Source of the DNA: Synechococcus elongatus PCC 11801
Lineage (GTDB): Bacteria > Cyanobacteriota > Cyanobacteriia > Synechococcales > Synechococcaceae
Length of the DNA stretch: 33,025 nt
Assembly (NCBI RefSeq): GCF_003846445.2
Contig: NZ_CP143528.1
Location: 1-33,025, forward strand
Direction: 5' to 3'
Shown here: one piece after another, positions 1-8,070 of the stretch
Position numbering within the stretch: the stretch's first letter is position 1
How the letters are laid out: every line of letters starts with the position of its first letter
The notes under the pieces: model-generated
Databases searched by the model: none
Seen by the model: only the letters and a program-made list of their open reading frames with translations
What the model was told of the DNA's origin: nothing
Made by a program: the position numbers and the translations under genes

Positions 1-536
1 AAAGTGAGGGAAATCAGTTAGCTTGGCCTCCTGACTTTGAAACTGTAATGAATGTCACTGGATATTCTGAGGCAAATGATTCTGCAATTCAGATTGAATG
101 GGAACTCGGCTCGACAGTCAAAGTAGTTTCTCTTCCTTCTTTAGCAGGGCTCAAACTATTGGCATGGCAAGACAGACGAGGAAATAATTCTAGAGAGTCT
201 AAAGATGCTTTAGATCTATACAATATTTTGTTAAGTTATTCTGCTACTAGCGAAATGGAAGATCGAATTTATGACAATGAAATAGAGACTTTAGTAAGAT
301 TAGATTATGATATGCAGCTTGCTGGTGCTTGGCTATTAGGGAAAGATCTAGCTAGCATTATGTCTCATCAGTGGCTGGAACAAGTGCAGGCGATCCTAGA
401 TAATCCGAACACCCTTCAATATCTTGTAGCTGATATGGGACTAGGACAGATACTTCTCCCAGGAGAAAGCGAGAAAATACTAAGTCTTGTTGTTCAGTTT
501 AACAACGGAATTAACTCAGCAACCAATTCTTATTAG
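1..536 (+). CDS. abiEii: AbiEii-type nucleotidyltransferase toxin, C-terminal part (continues from 32677..33025 across the circle)
   Basis: This is the 3' part of a gene whose 5' part lies at the other end of the window. The last base of the window (C) plus bases 1-2 (AA) make a Gln codon, and the frame then stays open to the TAA at 534-536. The joined protein has 294 residues. This half carries the second conserved block of the family: a Lys in GLKLLAW (about residue 168), DRR shortly after, and SKDALDL with Lys184/Asp185. Family members add nucleotides to RNA substrates such as tRNA acceptor ends and are neutralised by AbiEi, encoded just upstream. The gene converges on the Thoeris pair, 90 bases away. 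AbiEii-like assignment is secure; toxicity is inferred from the family. Confidence 0.85.
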   Translation, partial: SEGNQLAWPPDFETVMNVTGYSEANDSAIQIEWELGSTVKVVSLPSLAGLKLLAWQDRRGNNSRESKDALDLYNILLSYSATSEMEDRIYDNEIETLVRLDYDMQLAGAWLLGKDLASIMSHQWLEQVQAILDNPNTLQYLVADMGLGQILLPGESEKILSLVVQFNNGINSATNSY

Positions 537-626
537 TTGGAAATGGTTTAAATTTAAGTACTATTCCAATCGCAAAAGATTTAGAAAAATTGATGCAAAT
601 ATAATTTTAAGAATTTAAGGCGTTGA

Positions 627-1544
627 TCAGATTGCAGAAAATTCTGGGAATTTACATTTGCAGTTTAAGTATTCTTCTAATTGATTGGTATCAATTTCAT
701 GCTTTTTATAGTCCTCTGTAGAAATAACGATAATTAGTTTTTCGCAGAGCTTTTTATTCACACAAGCTTTAGAGTAAGAGTTTACAATTTCTTTTACAAA
801 TTCAATACGAGGTTCCTTTAATCGACATCTCAATGATCCTATTAATGGAATTACCAGCGGATCTATATTACCGGCAGATCCCACTTTATTCCAGAGCTCT
901 AAAAGACTATCTTGAATATCAGCAAAGCCTGCATTTTCTATTGCTCCATATGAATTTAAATTTGCAATAGCGACCATATAAAATACTTTGTCTGATTTCC
1001 TAATTTGTGCAATAGTTCCAATTGGATATTTCTTTTTCTTGCCTATCCGATTATCACTTAATTCTTTATAATTTATGCCGTTTAGTGCACATTCTAAATC
1101 ATTATCTAGGTCTTGAAAATTATTGTTATATAACCTTGAGGCAAACTGACCTTGAAGGCTTTGAGAAGAAATAATACCTGTTGAAATATCTACATCAAAT
1201 GTAGTATTTGTAGGTATTACATATGCACCTGAAAAGTCAAAAATATCTCCGATATGAATTTCAATTTTCATGTCACAGTTTTTTACATTGCTGACTATAG
1301 ATAAATGTGGACGACTTGCGTATAAGAAAGTGACAATAATAAATCCTACTATTAGGTAATAATTATAGGTATATGACTTTATTGATGGCCAAACAGCTGA
1401 TGTTATATTGAAAGCCAACCAAAACTTTCCTAATAAAGAGAAGAAATAATCTATAGTTTTTCTGCTAAAAACAGTATGTAACCAGTGCTCTTTTGTAAAG
1501 AACTCAGTAACTATTAACAACCATTGATTCTTTATTTTATTCAT
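627..1544 (-). CDS. thsA: Thoeris effector ThsA, type II architecture (two membrane helices plus macro domain)
   Basis: A 305-residue protein with two hydrophobic segments near the N terminus (about residues 34-53 and 60-77) and a cytosolic domain from about 92 to 290. Features such as IHIGDIFDF, YVIPTNTTFD and LVIPLIGSLRC fit the ThsA macro domain (DUF6430-like). In type II Thoeris, the TIR partner makes a nucleotide signal (histidine-ADP-ribose in the characterised case) that binds the macro domain and turns on the membrane effector, killing the infected cell. Its ATG overlaps the stop of thsB by four bases (ATGA), so the two are probably translationally coupled. The DNA is AT-rich and free of HIP1, unlike the core genes, which suggests recent arrival. 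Assignment rests on architecture and pairing; no search was run. Confidence 0.8.
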   Translation of the reverse strand: MNKIKNQWLLIVTEFFTKEHWLHTVFSRKTIDYFFSLLGKFWLAFNITSAVWPSIKSYTYNYYLIVGFIIVTFLYASRPHLSIVSNVKNCDMKIEIHIGDIFDFSGAYVIPTNTTFDVDISTGIISSQSLQGQFASRLYNNNFQDLDNDLECALNGINYKELSDNRIGKKKKYPIGTIAQIRKSDKVFYMVAIANLNSYGAIENAGFADIQDSLLELWNKVGSAGNIDPLVIPLIGSLRCRLKEPRIEFVKEIVNSYSKACVNKKLCEKLIIVISTEDYKKHEIDTNQLEEYLNCKCKFPEFSAI

Positions 1545-2041
1545 AGTTTTAACACATTGTAGATAGACTTTGAATAAAAGTAATTCCCAGAATCATTAGT
1601 TTTTTTCAGCTCGTAGTGTTGGTTTTCCCAGTTTTCCAAAGCATGTTTAATGATAGCGGCATCAAAGCTAATATGTACTGCTAGTGCATCTCGAACTATA
1701 GGTGGACACAGTACTTCATCAAGACTCCTTTTTCCATTTAAGTTAACAACAATAATTGGAATATTTCTGCTAATAGCTTCTTCTATCTCCCAACGAACAA
1801 ACTTATAAAGATTTCTTGTGTTTTCCCCTACCAAAAGAACAAAAATTTTTGTATTTTCAAAGCGTTTTCTTAGTTGTTTTTTAATAGACAATTCAGAGGT
1901 TAAATTTGGATTATAGTTGATATCATGAGCGTTATAAAAATTAAAATCAATGTTGTCATTCTCTTTCCATGCTTGCATTAATCGGTAGTAGTGCATATCT
2001 GTATCGGCGTCAAAGCTGACATAAGTCTTATTTCGATACAC
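1541..2041 (-). CDS. thsB: Thoeris sensor/signal synthase ThsB, TIR-like domain
   Basis: A 166-residue single-domain protein. It opens with a beta strand and loop typical of TIR-like folds (KTYVSFDADTD, residues 5-15), has a middle strand IFVLLVGENT (66-75), then a segment containing WEIEEAI (84-90). Glu85 sits where the catalytic NADase glutamate of ThsB/MTH538-type TIR proteins is found. The role is to sense infection and cleave NAD+ to make the signal for the neighbouring ThsA. I take GTG at 2041 as the start: the frame is open upstream, but no ATG is available, and GGA lies about eight bases before it. A plausible promoter lies immediately upstream. Low GC sets it apart from the plasmid core. 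Another TIR-like role is possible, but the coupled macro-domain partner makes Thoeris much the best reading. Confidence 0.8.
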   Translation of the reverse strand: MYRNKTYVSFDADTDMHYYRLMQAWKENDNIDFNFYNAHDINYNPNLTSELSIKKQLRKRFENTKIFVLLVGENTRNLYKFVRWEIEEAISRNIPIIVVNLNGKRSLDEVLCPPIVRDALAVHISFDAAIIKHALENWENQHYELKKTNDSGNYFYSKSIYNVLKL

Positions 2042-2075
2042 AGCTATTCCATCTTGCAGAAATCTAATGAATGAA

Positions 2076-2102
2076 ATTATAGTGTCTAATTTGAATTTTC
2101 AA
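2076..2102 (-). promoter_or_regulatory. Candidate sigma-70-type promoter of thsB-thsA
   Basis: On the minus strand there is a perfect TATAAT (2076-2081) with TTGAAA 15 bases upstream (2097-2102), or CTTGAA at spacing 16. This would give a leader of roughly 28 bases before the GTG of thsB. The spacing is slightly short, and the surroundings are AT-rich, so chance matches are possible. Confidence 0.45.
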
Positions 2103-2160
2103 GCAATAATGAAAGCATAATAAAGCTGAATAAATTTTTTCATTTCTATGAAATCTCAGC

Positions 2161-4593
2161 TCACACCACCAGTTTCACGATCCAGTTCTGAGGCTCTTGC
2201 TGCACTAAGAGATTGAGTGCATCGGGCATAGGAATTTCAAGGTCACGGTTGTTGATGTCGCTAACAAGCTGGTGAACCAACTCCAGATCGACTCGCTGCT
2301 CTAGGCTCAACACTTGGTAGTGGGTACGCTTCCGTCCATCGCCCGTACCGTTGCAGAAAGCTTCTAGGGTTTGGCTAGCCTTGGGCGATCGAATATTCCC
2401 CACTGTGCGATCGCGCATCAGAATAAAGGTTGTCTTGGGATGCGAGAGCACCATCTGGTTCAGGTTTGTCAGCCTTGCCAAGATAGAGTTGCCATTGCTG
2501 AGATGCAGGAAGGCCAGACAGCGCTCTCCATACTGATCTCTGATGACAAGGTTGTCAGGAACCACACGCCGACCCAATCTGAGTGTAGATATCTCCAAGG
2601 TCTTGATTTGCTTGAACGCCTGACAGATTTGGCGAAGTTTCCCGAGGTCATCTGAGTCATTGATAATGCGCGACCCTGACCAGCGTTCTTGAAGAGTCTG
2701 TCGCTGATAGCTGCAATAGTGATGGAACTCGGGGGCGTAGGGGCTGTTACTCACAACAGAGACAGGCTGCGCGATCGCCTCTATCACCTCAACACGCACC
2801 TCTTGGCTGACGGCAGAACTTCCCTCTACAGGACTAGTCAACAGCTTTTGAATAAGTGTTTGGAGGTGCTGTACCTGTTGCTCTAAGCGAATCAAGCGGT
2901 TCGCCATGGCAGAAGTATCGAGATTCCCTCCAGTCGGAAGCAGAGGGGAACTGGTTGGGAGCGGAACTCCCTGCACCCGATAGGCATAGAACTCATTGGC
3001 GCAATTGAGACTGGTACGAATCGATCGCTGCTGGGTGATCTCCGTTAAGTCTTCTGCTGTGAATAGATCAAGGGCTCCAACATTGAGGGGCTGGAGACGC
3101 AGATTCAGAATCTCCTCTAGTTGATCCGCCGTCGGGCGCTGTAGGTAGACCGTATGCTGAGCCACGCGACCGACAATGCTGCCATCAAAGTCCTGTTGGA
3201 ACTTTTGCCAGCGATCGGGAAAGAGCGTGAGGATAAATAGGCTATTGGGAACGTGGGTGAAGAGTTCTTTGACCACTTCCCCAAAGCGCAGCAGAATGGG
3301 GCGATTGTCTTCGAGCCACAGCCCTTCTAGCTGGTCAAAGACAATAATCAACGGTTGATCGAGACAGGACAGCTCACCCAGAATCTTGATCGCTTGCAGC
3401 GAGAACTCCTCGCGCAGCAACTCACTGTCCCAAGCACTCAATCCCTCCAGCTCCTTGTCCACCGGAACCAGCTCACCTGAAGAGAGCCAACGGCGACAGG
3501 ACTCGCGCCGCGATGGATCGGTGTAACGGCAGAAGCGAAGAATCCCTTGCAAAATCTGACGGCTGTAACCCGACACAGAGTAGCGATCAGCCCACCATGT
3601 CAGCAGGCGGCTTTCGATCCTCTCCCAGCGCTGACGACGAGCCCCCGTATCCTCACGCCCCAAACTACTCAGGTCTTCTGCATCGAGGGCTTCGAGGATT
3701 TCGCGATCGCCTACGGTCTGTTTCTCTTCGGGGATTTCGGCAAAGATACTGCGGATTGAGCGAATCAGGAGTAGGTCTAGCTGGTTGTGCTGATCATCTC
3801 CAACGGGTTCAACTAATGACTCCAGAATGCGGGAGTAGGTGTGAAAGAGAATGGTGGACTCTTGCGTTGGCTGGCGGATGAATAGCAGCCGGTTTTGCTT
3901 CAAGACATCCTGAGCGAGGCGCATCATCAAGTGAGTCTTGCCTGTGCCTGGCTCCCCGATGATTACTGCGCCCTTGGATTGGCGATTGGGGTCGAGGCTA
4001 ATTGAGCGCAGAACAGATTTGAGGCGCTGATACTCATCCTTGTAGACCGCTTGGTCATCTGCAAAGTGCTGAAACGGCGTATCCACGCGAGAGCTGCTGA
4101 AAGGACTCGGACCCGCTGCGAGAGTCTTGGCCAGTTGCGATCGCTTTAAGGTTCGGTAGAGATAGTAGGTATAGCGAGCGTCATAAGCTGCTTGGTGCGC
4201 TTGGTCGCGGGAGAAGGGCTCAGGGCTGACTTCTAGGACATCGCAGAGATAGCCCAAGTTGTAAGACTCCAGCCCAAAATGCAAGCTGCGGGCGAGATTA
4301 TAAGTGCATTCAAATTGCATCTCTGGAGCCGCCAAACCCACTTCTGCATAGCTGTTGAGCAGAATCTGGCGATCGTGGTCGGCATGGTGCGCCACGATTA
4401 TTTTGCCCGCCATCAAGGAGCTGAGCTGACGCAGAATTTCGGGCAGCGATCGCGCCAAGTCCGCAGCGTAATAATCGCCTTCTTGGGGAGTTCGTGCTTC
4501 GTAGAGCAGTTGCCCTCGATGGTTGAAGACGGCCACCTCGCGCAGTGTTGGGGTGCCTTCAGTGTCTAGGACAACGAACTCTCGACTCACCAT
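2161..4593 (-). CDS. DEDD 3'-5' exonuclease fused to a P-loop ATPase
   Basis: An 810-residue multidomain protein. Residues 5-150 are a DnaQ/RNase T-like exonuclease: D10-T-E12 in motif I, D74 in HHADHDRQ for motif II, and H133-x4-D138 (HQAAYD) for motif III, so the DEDDh metal ligands are all present. Residues about 205-480 form a P-loop ATPase with Walker A GEPGTGKT (213-220) and Walker B LIIVFDQLE (415-423). A short coiled coil follows (about 565-590), then a C-terminal domain from about 625 that I do not recognise. The gene is divergent from parA with about 130 bases between them. A nuclease coupled to an AAA/STAND-like switch and an unknown C-terminal sensor is typical of phage-defence proteins, but it could also serve plasmid DNA processing. 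Domain calls are firm; the role is open. Confidence 0.75.
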   Translation of the reverse strand: MVSREFVVLDTEGTPTLREVAVFNHRGQLLYEARTPQEGDYYAADLARSLPEILRQLSSLMAGKIIVAHHADHDRQILLNSYAEVGLAAPEMQFECTYNLARSLHFGLESYNLGYLCDVLEVSPEPFSRDQAHQAAYDARYTYYLYRTLKRSQLAKTLAAGPSPFSSSRVDTPFQHFADDQAVYKDEYQRLKSVLRSISLDPNRQSKGAVIIGEPGTGKTHLMMRLAQDVLKQNRLLFIRQPTQESTILFHTYSRILESLVEPVGDDQHNQLDLLLIRSIRSIFAEIPEEKQTVGDREILEALDAEDLSSLGREDTGARRQRWERIESRLLTWWADRYSVSGYSRQILQGILRFCRYTDPSRRESCRRWLSSGELVPVDKELEGLSAWDSELLREEFSLQAIKILGELSCLDQPLIIVFDQLEGLWLEDNRPILLRFGEVVKELFTHVPNSLFILTLFPDRWQKFQQDFDGSIVGRVAQHTVYLQRPTADQLEEILNLRLQPLNVGALDLFTAEDLTEITQQRSIRTSLNCANEFYAYRVQGVPLPTSSPLLPTGGNLDTSAMANRLIRLEQQVQHLQTLIQKLLTSPVEGSSAVSQEVRVEVIEAIAQPVSVVSNSPYAPEFHHYCSYQRQTLQERWSGSRIINDSDDLGKLRQICQAFKQIKTLEISTLRLGRRVVPDNLVIRDQYGERCLAFLHLSNGNSILARLTNLNQMVLSHPKTTFILMRDRTVGNIRSPKASQTLEAFCNGTGDGRKRTHYQVLSLEQRVDLELVHQLVSDINNRDLEIPMPDALNLLVQQEPQNWIVKLVV

Positions 4594-4721
4594 GAATAGA
4601 TCTATTGGTGTTCAGTGTTTTCTTAGTGTCGGATAAAACCGCTCGGCCTCGACGGAGCTGACCTCTCAAGGGTGGTAGCATCGCCGGAGTCTGTGGATGA
4701 AAGACAGGCTCAAGGACTCCC

Positions 4722-5333
4722 ATGGGACAGCCAAAAACGATCGCGGTCTTCAGCGGCAAGGGCGGGGTTGGCAAGAGTACGATCGCTGCTGCTTTGGCTG
4801 TAGCAGCAGGTAACAGCACCATCCTCGATTCGGATCCTCAAGCGACATTAGCGACTTGGGGCGATCGCCGGAATCAGGAGCCGTCTGTCTTGACTGTTCC
4901 GATGTCTCGGGTGGGTTTAACGGCAGCCAAGCTTCAGACTCGCTATGCTTTCGTCGATACTCCAGGTGCGTTGGTGGGCGGGGTCTTGGATGTCCTTCGC
5001 ACCGCTGATTTAGTAGTTGTTCCGACTCCCATCGACCAGTTCGATCTTGATGCTCTGGGAGGAACGCTGGATGCGCTCTCAATGGCTGGTAGTGCAAGCG
5101 TCCTGATTATCAATCGACTGCATCCCTCAGCTAGTGCGGAGACTGCACTGGAAATTGTGAAAGATATTGGCTGCTTAGTTTGTCCGATCGTGGTGCGAGA
5201 GAGAGCCAGTCATAAACGCGCTGCGATCGATGGCCTTACAGCCTTGGAGAGTGAACCGAACAGCCCTGCTGCTACTGAGATTCAGCAAGTTTGGAGTTGG
5301 CTTCAGCAACAGCTAGAGGGCAGATTGTCATGA
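4722..5333 (+). CDS. parA: ParA-family partition ATPase
   Basis: A short ParA of 203 residues that drives plasmid segregation with ParB. It has the deviant Walker A motif KGGVGKST (13-20), the second block DSDPQAT (36-42), and a Walker B-like strand ending in FVDTPG. There is no N-terminal DNA-binding extension, so it is a type Ib-like ParA that would not repress its own promoter through such a domain. The stop overlaps the ATG of parB (ATGA at 5330-5333), indicating coupled translation. The start is the ATG in CCCATGGGACAG; no strong Shine-Dalgarno precedes it. Confidence 0.88.
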   Translation: MGQPKTIAVFSGKGGVGKSTIAAALAVAAGNSTILDSDPQATLATWGDRRNQEPSVLTVPMSRVGLTAAKLQTRYAFVDTPGALVGGVLDVLRTADLVVVPTPIDQFDLDALGGTLDALSMAGSASVLIINRLHPSASAETALEIVKDIGCLVCPIVVRERASHKRAAIDGLTALESEPNSPAATEIQQVWSWLQQQLEGRLS

Positions 5334-6163
5334 GCCGTAAGCGACCCAGCCTACCGAAGCTAGAGCTGAAGAGTGGCATTGCTGGGAGTGTGATTGAACG
5401 CCTAGCCGCCGATGCAGGCGGACAGCGCGAGTCGTTACCGCTCAACCAGATTCAAGAACGTCCGGGCGGTGATGCTCGGAAGCTGCGCTTTGCCCATGTG
5501 GAATCACTGGCTGAATCTATCTTGCTGGTGGGGCTCATTCAGCCGATCGTGGTTGATCGGCAGGGGCATCTGCTGGCAGGGGGGCACCGTCTGGCAGCAC
5601 TCCGCCTCTTGCAGAAACAGCACCCGCGCCAGTTTGAACGCCTCTTTTCAAGTGGTGTTCCTGTTCGCCGTCTTGAGATCGATGCCGATGCGGAAACGGC
5701 AGCTGCACTAGAGATTGAAATTACCGAGAATGAAAAGCGGCTTGACTTCAGCCGAGGAGAAGTACAAGCCGTGGCTCAGCGCTTACTGGATGCGGGCTAT
5801 CAGCGGCAGCGCGGCAAGCCCAGTCAGGGAGAGAAGCCTTTAGTTCCTGCTCTGATGCGGGTTTTTGGTAAGTCTCGAAGTACGATTCTGCGTTACCTCG
5901 AACCGGATTCCGCTGAGCTAAATATGTCAAATGACACATTTAGCGATCGCACTCAACCCGAGGCGCAAGCAGACTCAGTTCCTGTCTCGCTGGTTTTGAA
6001 AGCACCACGCAGCCAAGCTGAGGCAGTCGCTCAAGCCTATTCTCAAGCACTTCAGAGTTCAGGGATTCAGGTTGAACAGTGGTCTGTGCAATCAGGATCA
6101 GGAGCCGTAGCAACGATTCGCCTCCAGACCCATTACCCCACTTGTCCGAGTCACTCTGTTTAG
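5330..6163 (+). CDS. parB: ParB/Spo0J-family partition protein
   Basis: The most likely start is the ATG at 5330, overlapping the parA stop, which gives 277 residues; a 13-codon longer frame upstream is open but lies inside parA. The N-terminal ParB domain shows SLAESILLVGLIQPIVV and LLAGGHRLAALR (about 59-92), where the GGHR box belongs to the CTP-binding pocket of ParB proteins. ITENEKRLDFSRGE (131-144) matches the usual ParB ENxxR block, and KSRSTILRYL (181-190) looks like the recognition part of a helix-turn-helix. It should bind a centromere (parS) on this plasmid. I could not identify parS with certainty, and the repeat array at 28.9-30.5 kb is one candidate. Confidence 0.85.
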   Translation: MSRKRPSLPKLELKSGIAGSVIERLAADAGGQRESLPLNQIQERPGGDARKLRFAHVESLAESILLVGLIQPIVVDRQGHLLAGGHRLAALRLLQKQHPRQFERLFSSGVPVRRLEIDADAETAAALEIEITENEKRLDFSRGEVQAVAQRLLDAGYQRQRGKPSQGEKPLVPALMRVFGKSRSTILRYLEPDSAELNMSNDTFSDRTQPEAQADSVPVSLVLKAPRSQAEAVAQAYSQALQSSGIQVEQWSVQSGSGAVATIRLQTHYPTCPSHSV

Positions 6164-6253
6164 AAATGGCTGGGGAATCAGGATCCAGAAATTATTATTA
6201 TCAGATCCTTTAGTCAGACAAGGGCATGCTGAACCAAAGGTCTAGGACTGGCG

Positions 6254-7219
6254 ATGACTGAAGCGATCGCAGTAGTGGAGAGCAAGGCGATCGCGCCAGT
6301 ACAAGACTGGGATGTTTTGCAGATGCTGCTAGAGGATCACCGCAGTCCCAATACTCGCCGTGCCTATGAGCAAGACTTGCGCCTGTTCTTTGCTTGGTGG
6401 CTGGATGAAGACCCCCATCCAGAGGCGATCGCCCACTGGTTGAGCTTGCCTCAGAGTGAAGCGATCGCAGTGGTACTGCGCTGGAAAGCTTCAATGCGCG
6501 ATCGGGGTCTGGCCGAAGCCACAATCAATCGCCGTTTGGCAGCACTGAAGTCTCTGGTTCGCTTCTCACGCCGCTTGGGGCGCTGCAACTTTAGCCTTGA
6601 GGATGTGAAAGGCGATCGGGTTCAGAGTTACCGCGATACCACCGGAACGACGCCCGAGCGATTCCGAGAACTACTTTCACTCCCGAATCGCCAGACAGCC
6701 AAGGGAGCTAGGGACTATGCGATTCTGCGCTTGCTCTGGGAGAACGCACTGCGACGCTCTGAAGTGGTGCAGACAAGAGTTCAAGACCTAGAGCAAGGCG
6801 ATCGCCGTCTGTGGATCTTGGGCAAGGGCAAAGGCCGTCAACGCCAGCCCGTCTCACTTTCAGTCGAGATGGTGCAGGCACTTCAGACATGGCTGAGCTT
6901 TCATCCAGATCCTGAACCGGAGCAACCATTATTTACGGCACTCGATCGAAGTAGCTACGGTCAGCCGCTTTCAAGTCAAGCGGTTTATTTATTGGTCAAG
7001 CGATCGGCAGAAGCGATCCAGCTGGGTAAGCGTCTGAGTCCGCATCGCATCCGGCACAGTGCGATCACTGCTGCACTGGATGCAACGGGCGGCAATGTCC
7101 GATTGGTGCAAAAGCTGAGTCGTCATTCGCGGCTAGAGACCTTACAGCGCTATGACGATGCGCGGCAGAACTTCCAAGGTGAATGCACTGAGCATCTAGC
7201 GAAGCTGCTGAGCCCATAA
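6254..7219 (+). CDS. Tyrosine recombinase (XerC/XerD-like site-specific integrase)
   Basis: A 321-residue recombinase with an N-terminal SAM-like core-binding domain (about 20-115) and a C-terminal catalytic domain. All catalytic residues can be placed: Arg167 in NALRRSE, Lys191/193 in GKGKGRQ, His264 and Arg267 in SPHRIRHS, His291 in LSRHSR and the nucleophile Tyr300 in LQRYDD. On a ParAB plasmid it most likely resolves dimers. Its site is not obvious; the upstream gap 6164-6253 contains a 21-base element that recurs imperfectly near 18249. AGGA about eight bases before the ATG serves as ribosome binding site. Confidence 0.85.
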   Translation: MTEAIAVVESKAIAPVQDWDVLQMLLEDHRSPNTRRAYEQDLRLFFAWWLDEDPHPEAIAHWLSLPQSEAIAVVLRWKASMRDRGLAEATINRRLAALKSLVRFSRRLGRCNFSLEDVKGDRVQSYRDTTGTTPERFRELLSLPNRQTAKGARDYAILRLLWENALRRSEVVQTRVQDLEQGDRRLWILGKGKGRQRQPVSLSVEMVQALQTWLSFHPDPEPEQPLFTALDRSSYGQPLSSQAVYLLVKRSAEAIQLGKRLSPHRIRHSAITAALDATGGNVRLVQKLSRHSRLETLQRYDDARQNFQGECTEHLAKLLSP

Positions 7220-7416
7220 AAAAGCCGTCGCCTGAAATCGGGACAGCTTGTTCTGGTGTTGTTCCACAGGGTTGATGCGGAATCTCGTCTAGCTTACTGG
7301 TGTTGCATCCAGCCGAGCGAAGCGAGGCGCACCCTTTCCCTCCGGTTTAACTCCAGTCAGAGGAAAAGAGTGGCGGTTTCTCTTCTGCGGATGCAGGAGA
7401 GGTTCTGTCGCTAGAA

Positions 7417-8016
7417 CTAGAAGCGTTTGCTGCCTGCGAGGTTGATCAGAATGCTAGTCGCTGCGGGGCCAAGGATCTCGGGTGGGGCATCGGGTAACTG
7501 TGTCCGTAACTCTTTGAACGCATCCGCCCAAATATTCGCTAGCTCCTCCGGTGTTTTGGGCGCGTGGGCGGCTTGTGCCTCTCTGCCGATACTGCTGGGC
7601 GCTGGCGCGGCTTGTGCTTCCTCAGCGGCTGGGGTGTGGCTTGCTTCAGTTTGGGGTAGGGCTTCAGCGATCGTCCACGTGTTTTTAACTTTGACCATTT
7701 GCACCCGCTGACCTTTCTGAAGATTGAGCAAGACTGGATCGCCGTCGTTCCCATAGACTCGGACTTCTTCGCCGGTATCGCTGACAATCAGAGCTGAAAT
7801 TCTCGGGCCATAACCGTAGTCGCGGGGCTCTCTGGGCAAAAATTTAACGGTTCCACTAGCAAGGCTGACAGCTTGTGCCATTTGGGTTGTCTCCTGTTTT
7901 TGAGTCGGTGCGGGGCGCTGGTCTAAGGTGGGGTCTTCGCTGGCATCCGGCCAGTAGTTTTCTTCTTCGGTGAAATAGTTATCCATTGGATCAAAATGTC
8001 CGTCGTGGTCGTACAT
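7417..8016 (-). CDS. Plasmid accessory protein, possible OB-fold domain
   Basis: A 199-residue protein not recognised with certainty. The N-terminal 45 residues are acidic and probably disordered. Residues about 46-118 (from MAQAVSLASG) alternate short strands in a pattern resembling a small beta-barrel or OB fold. An Ala/Pro/Glu-rich linker follows, then a helical tail. Such a layout suits a single-strand DNA-binding accessory protein, in keeping with the ArdC-like gene just upstream in the same operon (54-base gap). AGGAG lies about ten bases before the ATG. The OB-fold idea is an inference from sequence pattern only. Confidence 0.5.
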   Translation of the reverse strand: MYDHDGHFDPMDNYFTEEENYWPDASEDPTLDQRPAPTQKQETTQMAQAVSLASGTVKFLPREPRDYGYGPRISALIVSDTGEEVRVYGNDGDPVLLNLQKGQRVQMVKVKNTWTIAEALPQTEASHTPAAEEAQAAPAPSSIGREAQAAHAPKTPEELANIWADAFKELRTQLPDAPPEILGPAATSILINLAGSKRF

Positions 8017-8070
8017 GGGGAAAGTCTCCTGAGAGGGGTCAGCGCAGCCGCCCCAGATGGTGATGAGTGA

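Noticed and set aside
4671-4683. 13-base word GGTGGTAGCATCG shared by the parA and rep upstream regions (also 22556-22568)
   Set aside because: In 33 kb several identical 13-base pairs are expected by chance, the flanks do not extend the match, and the word is not palindromic.
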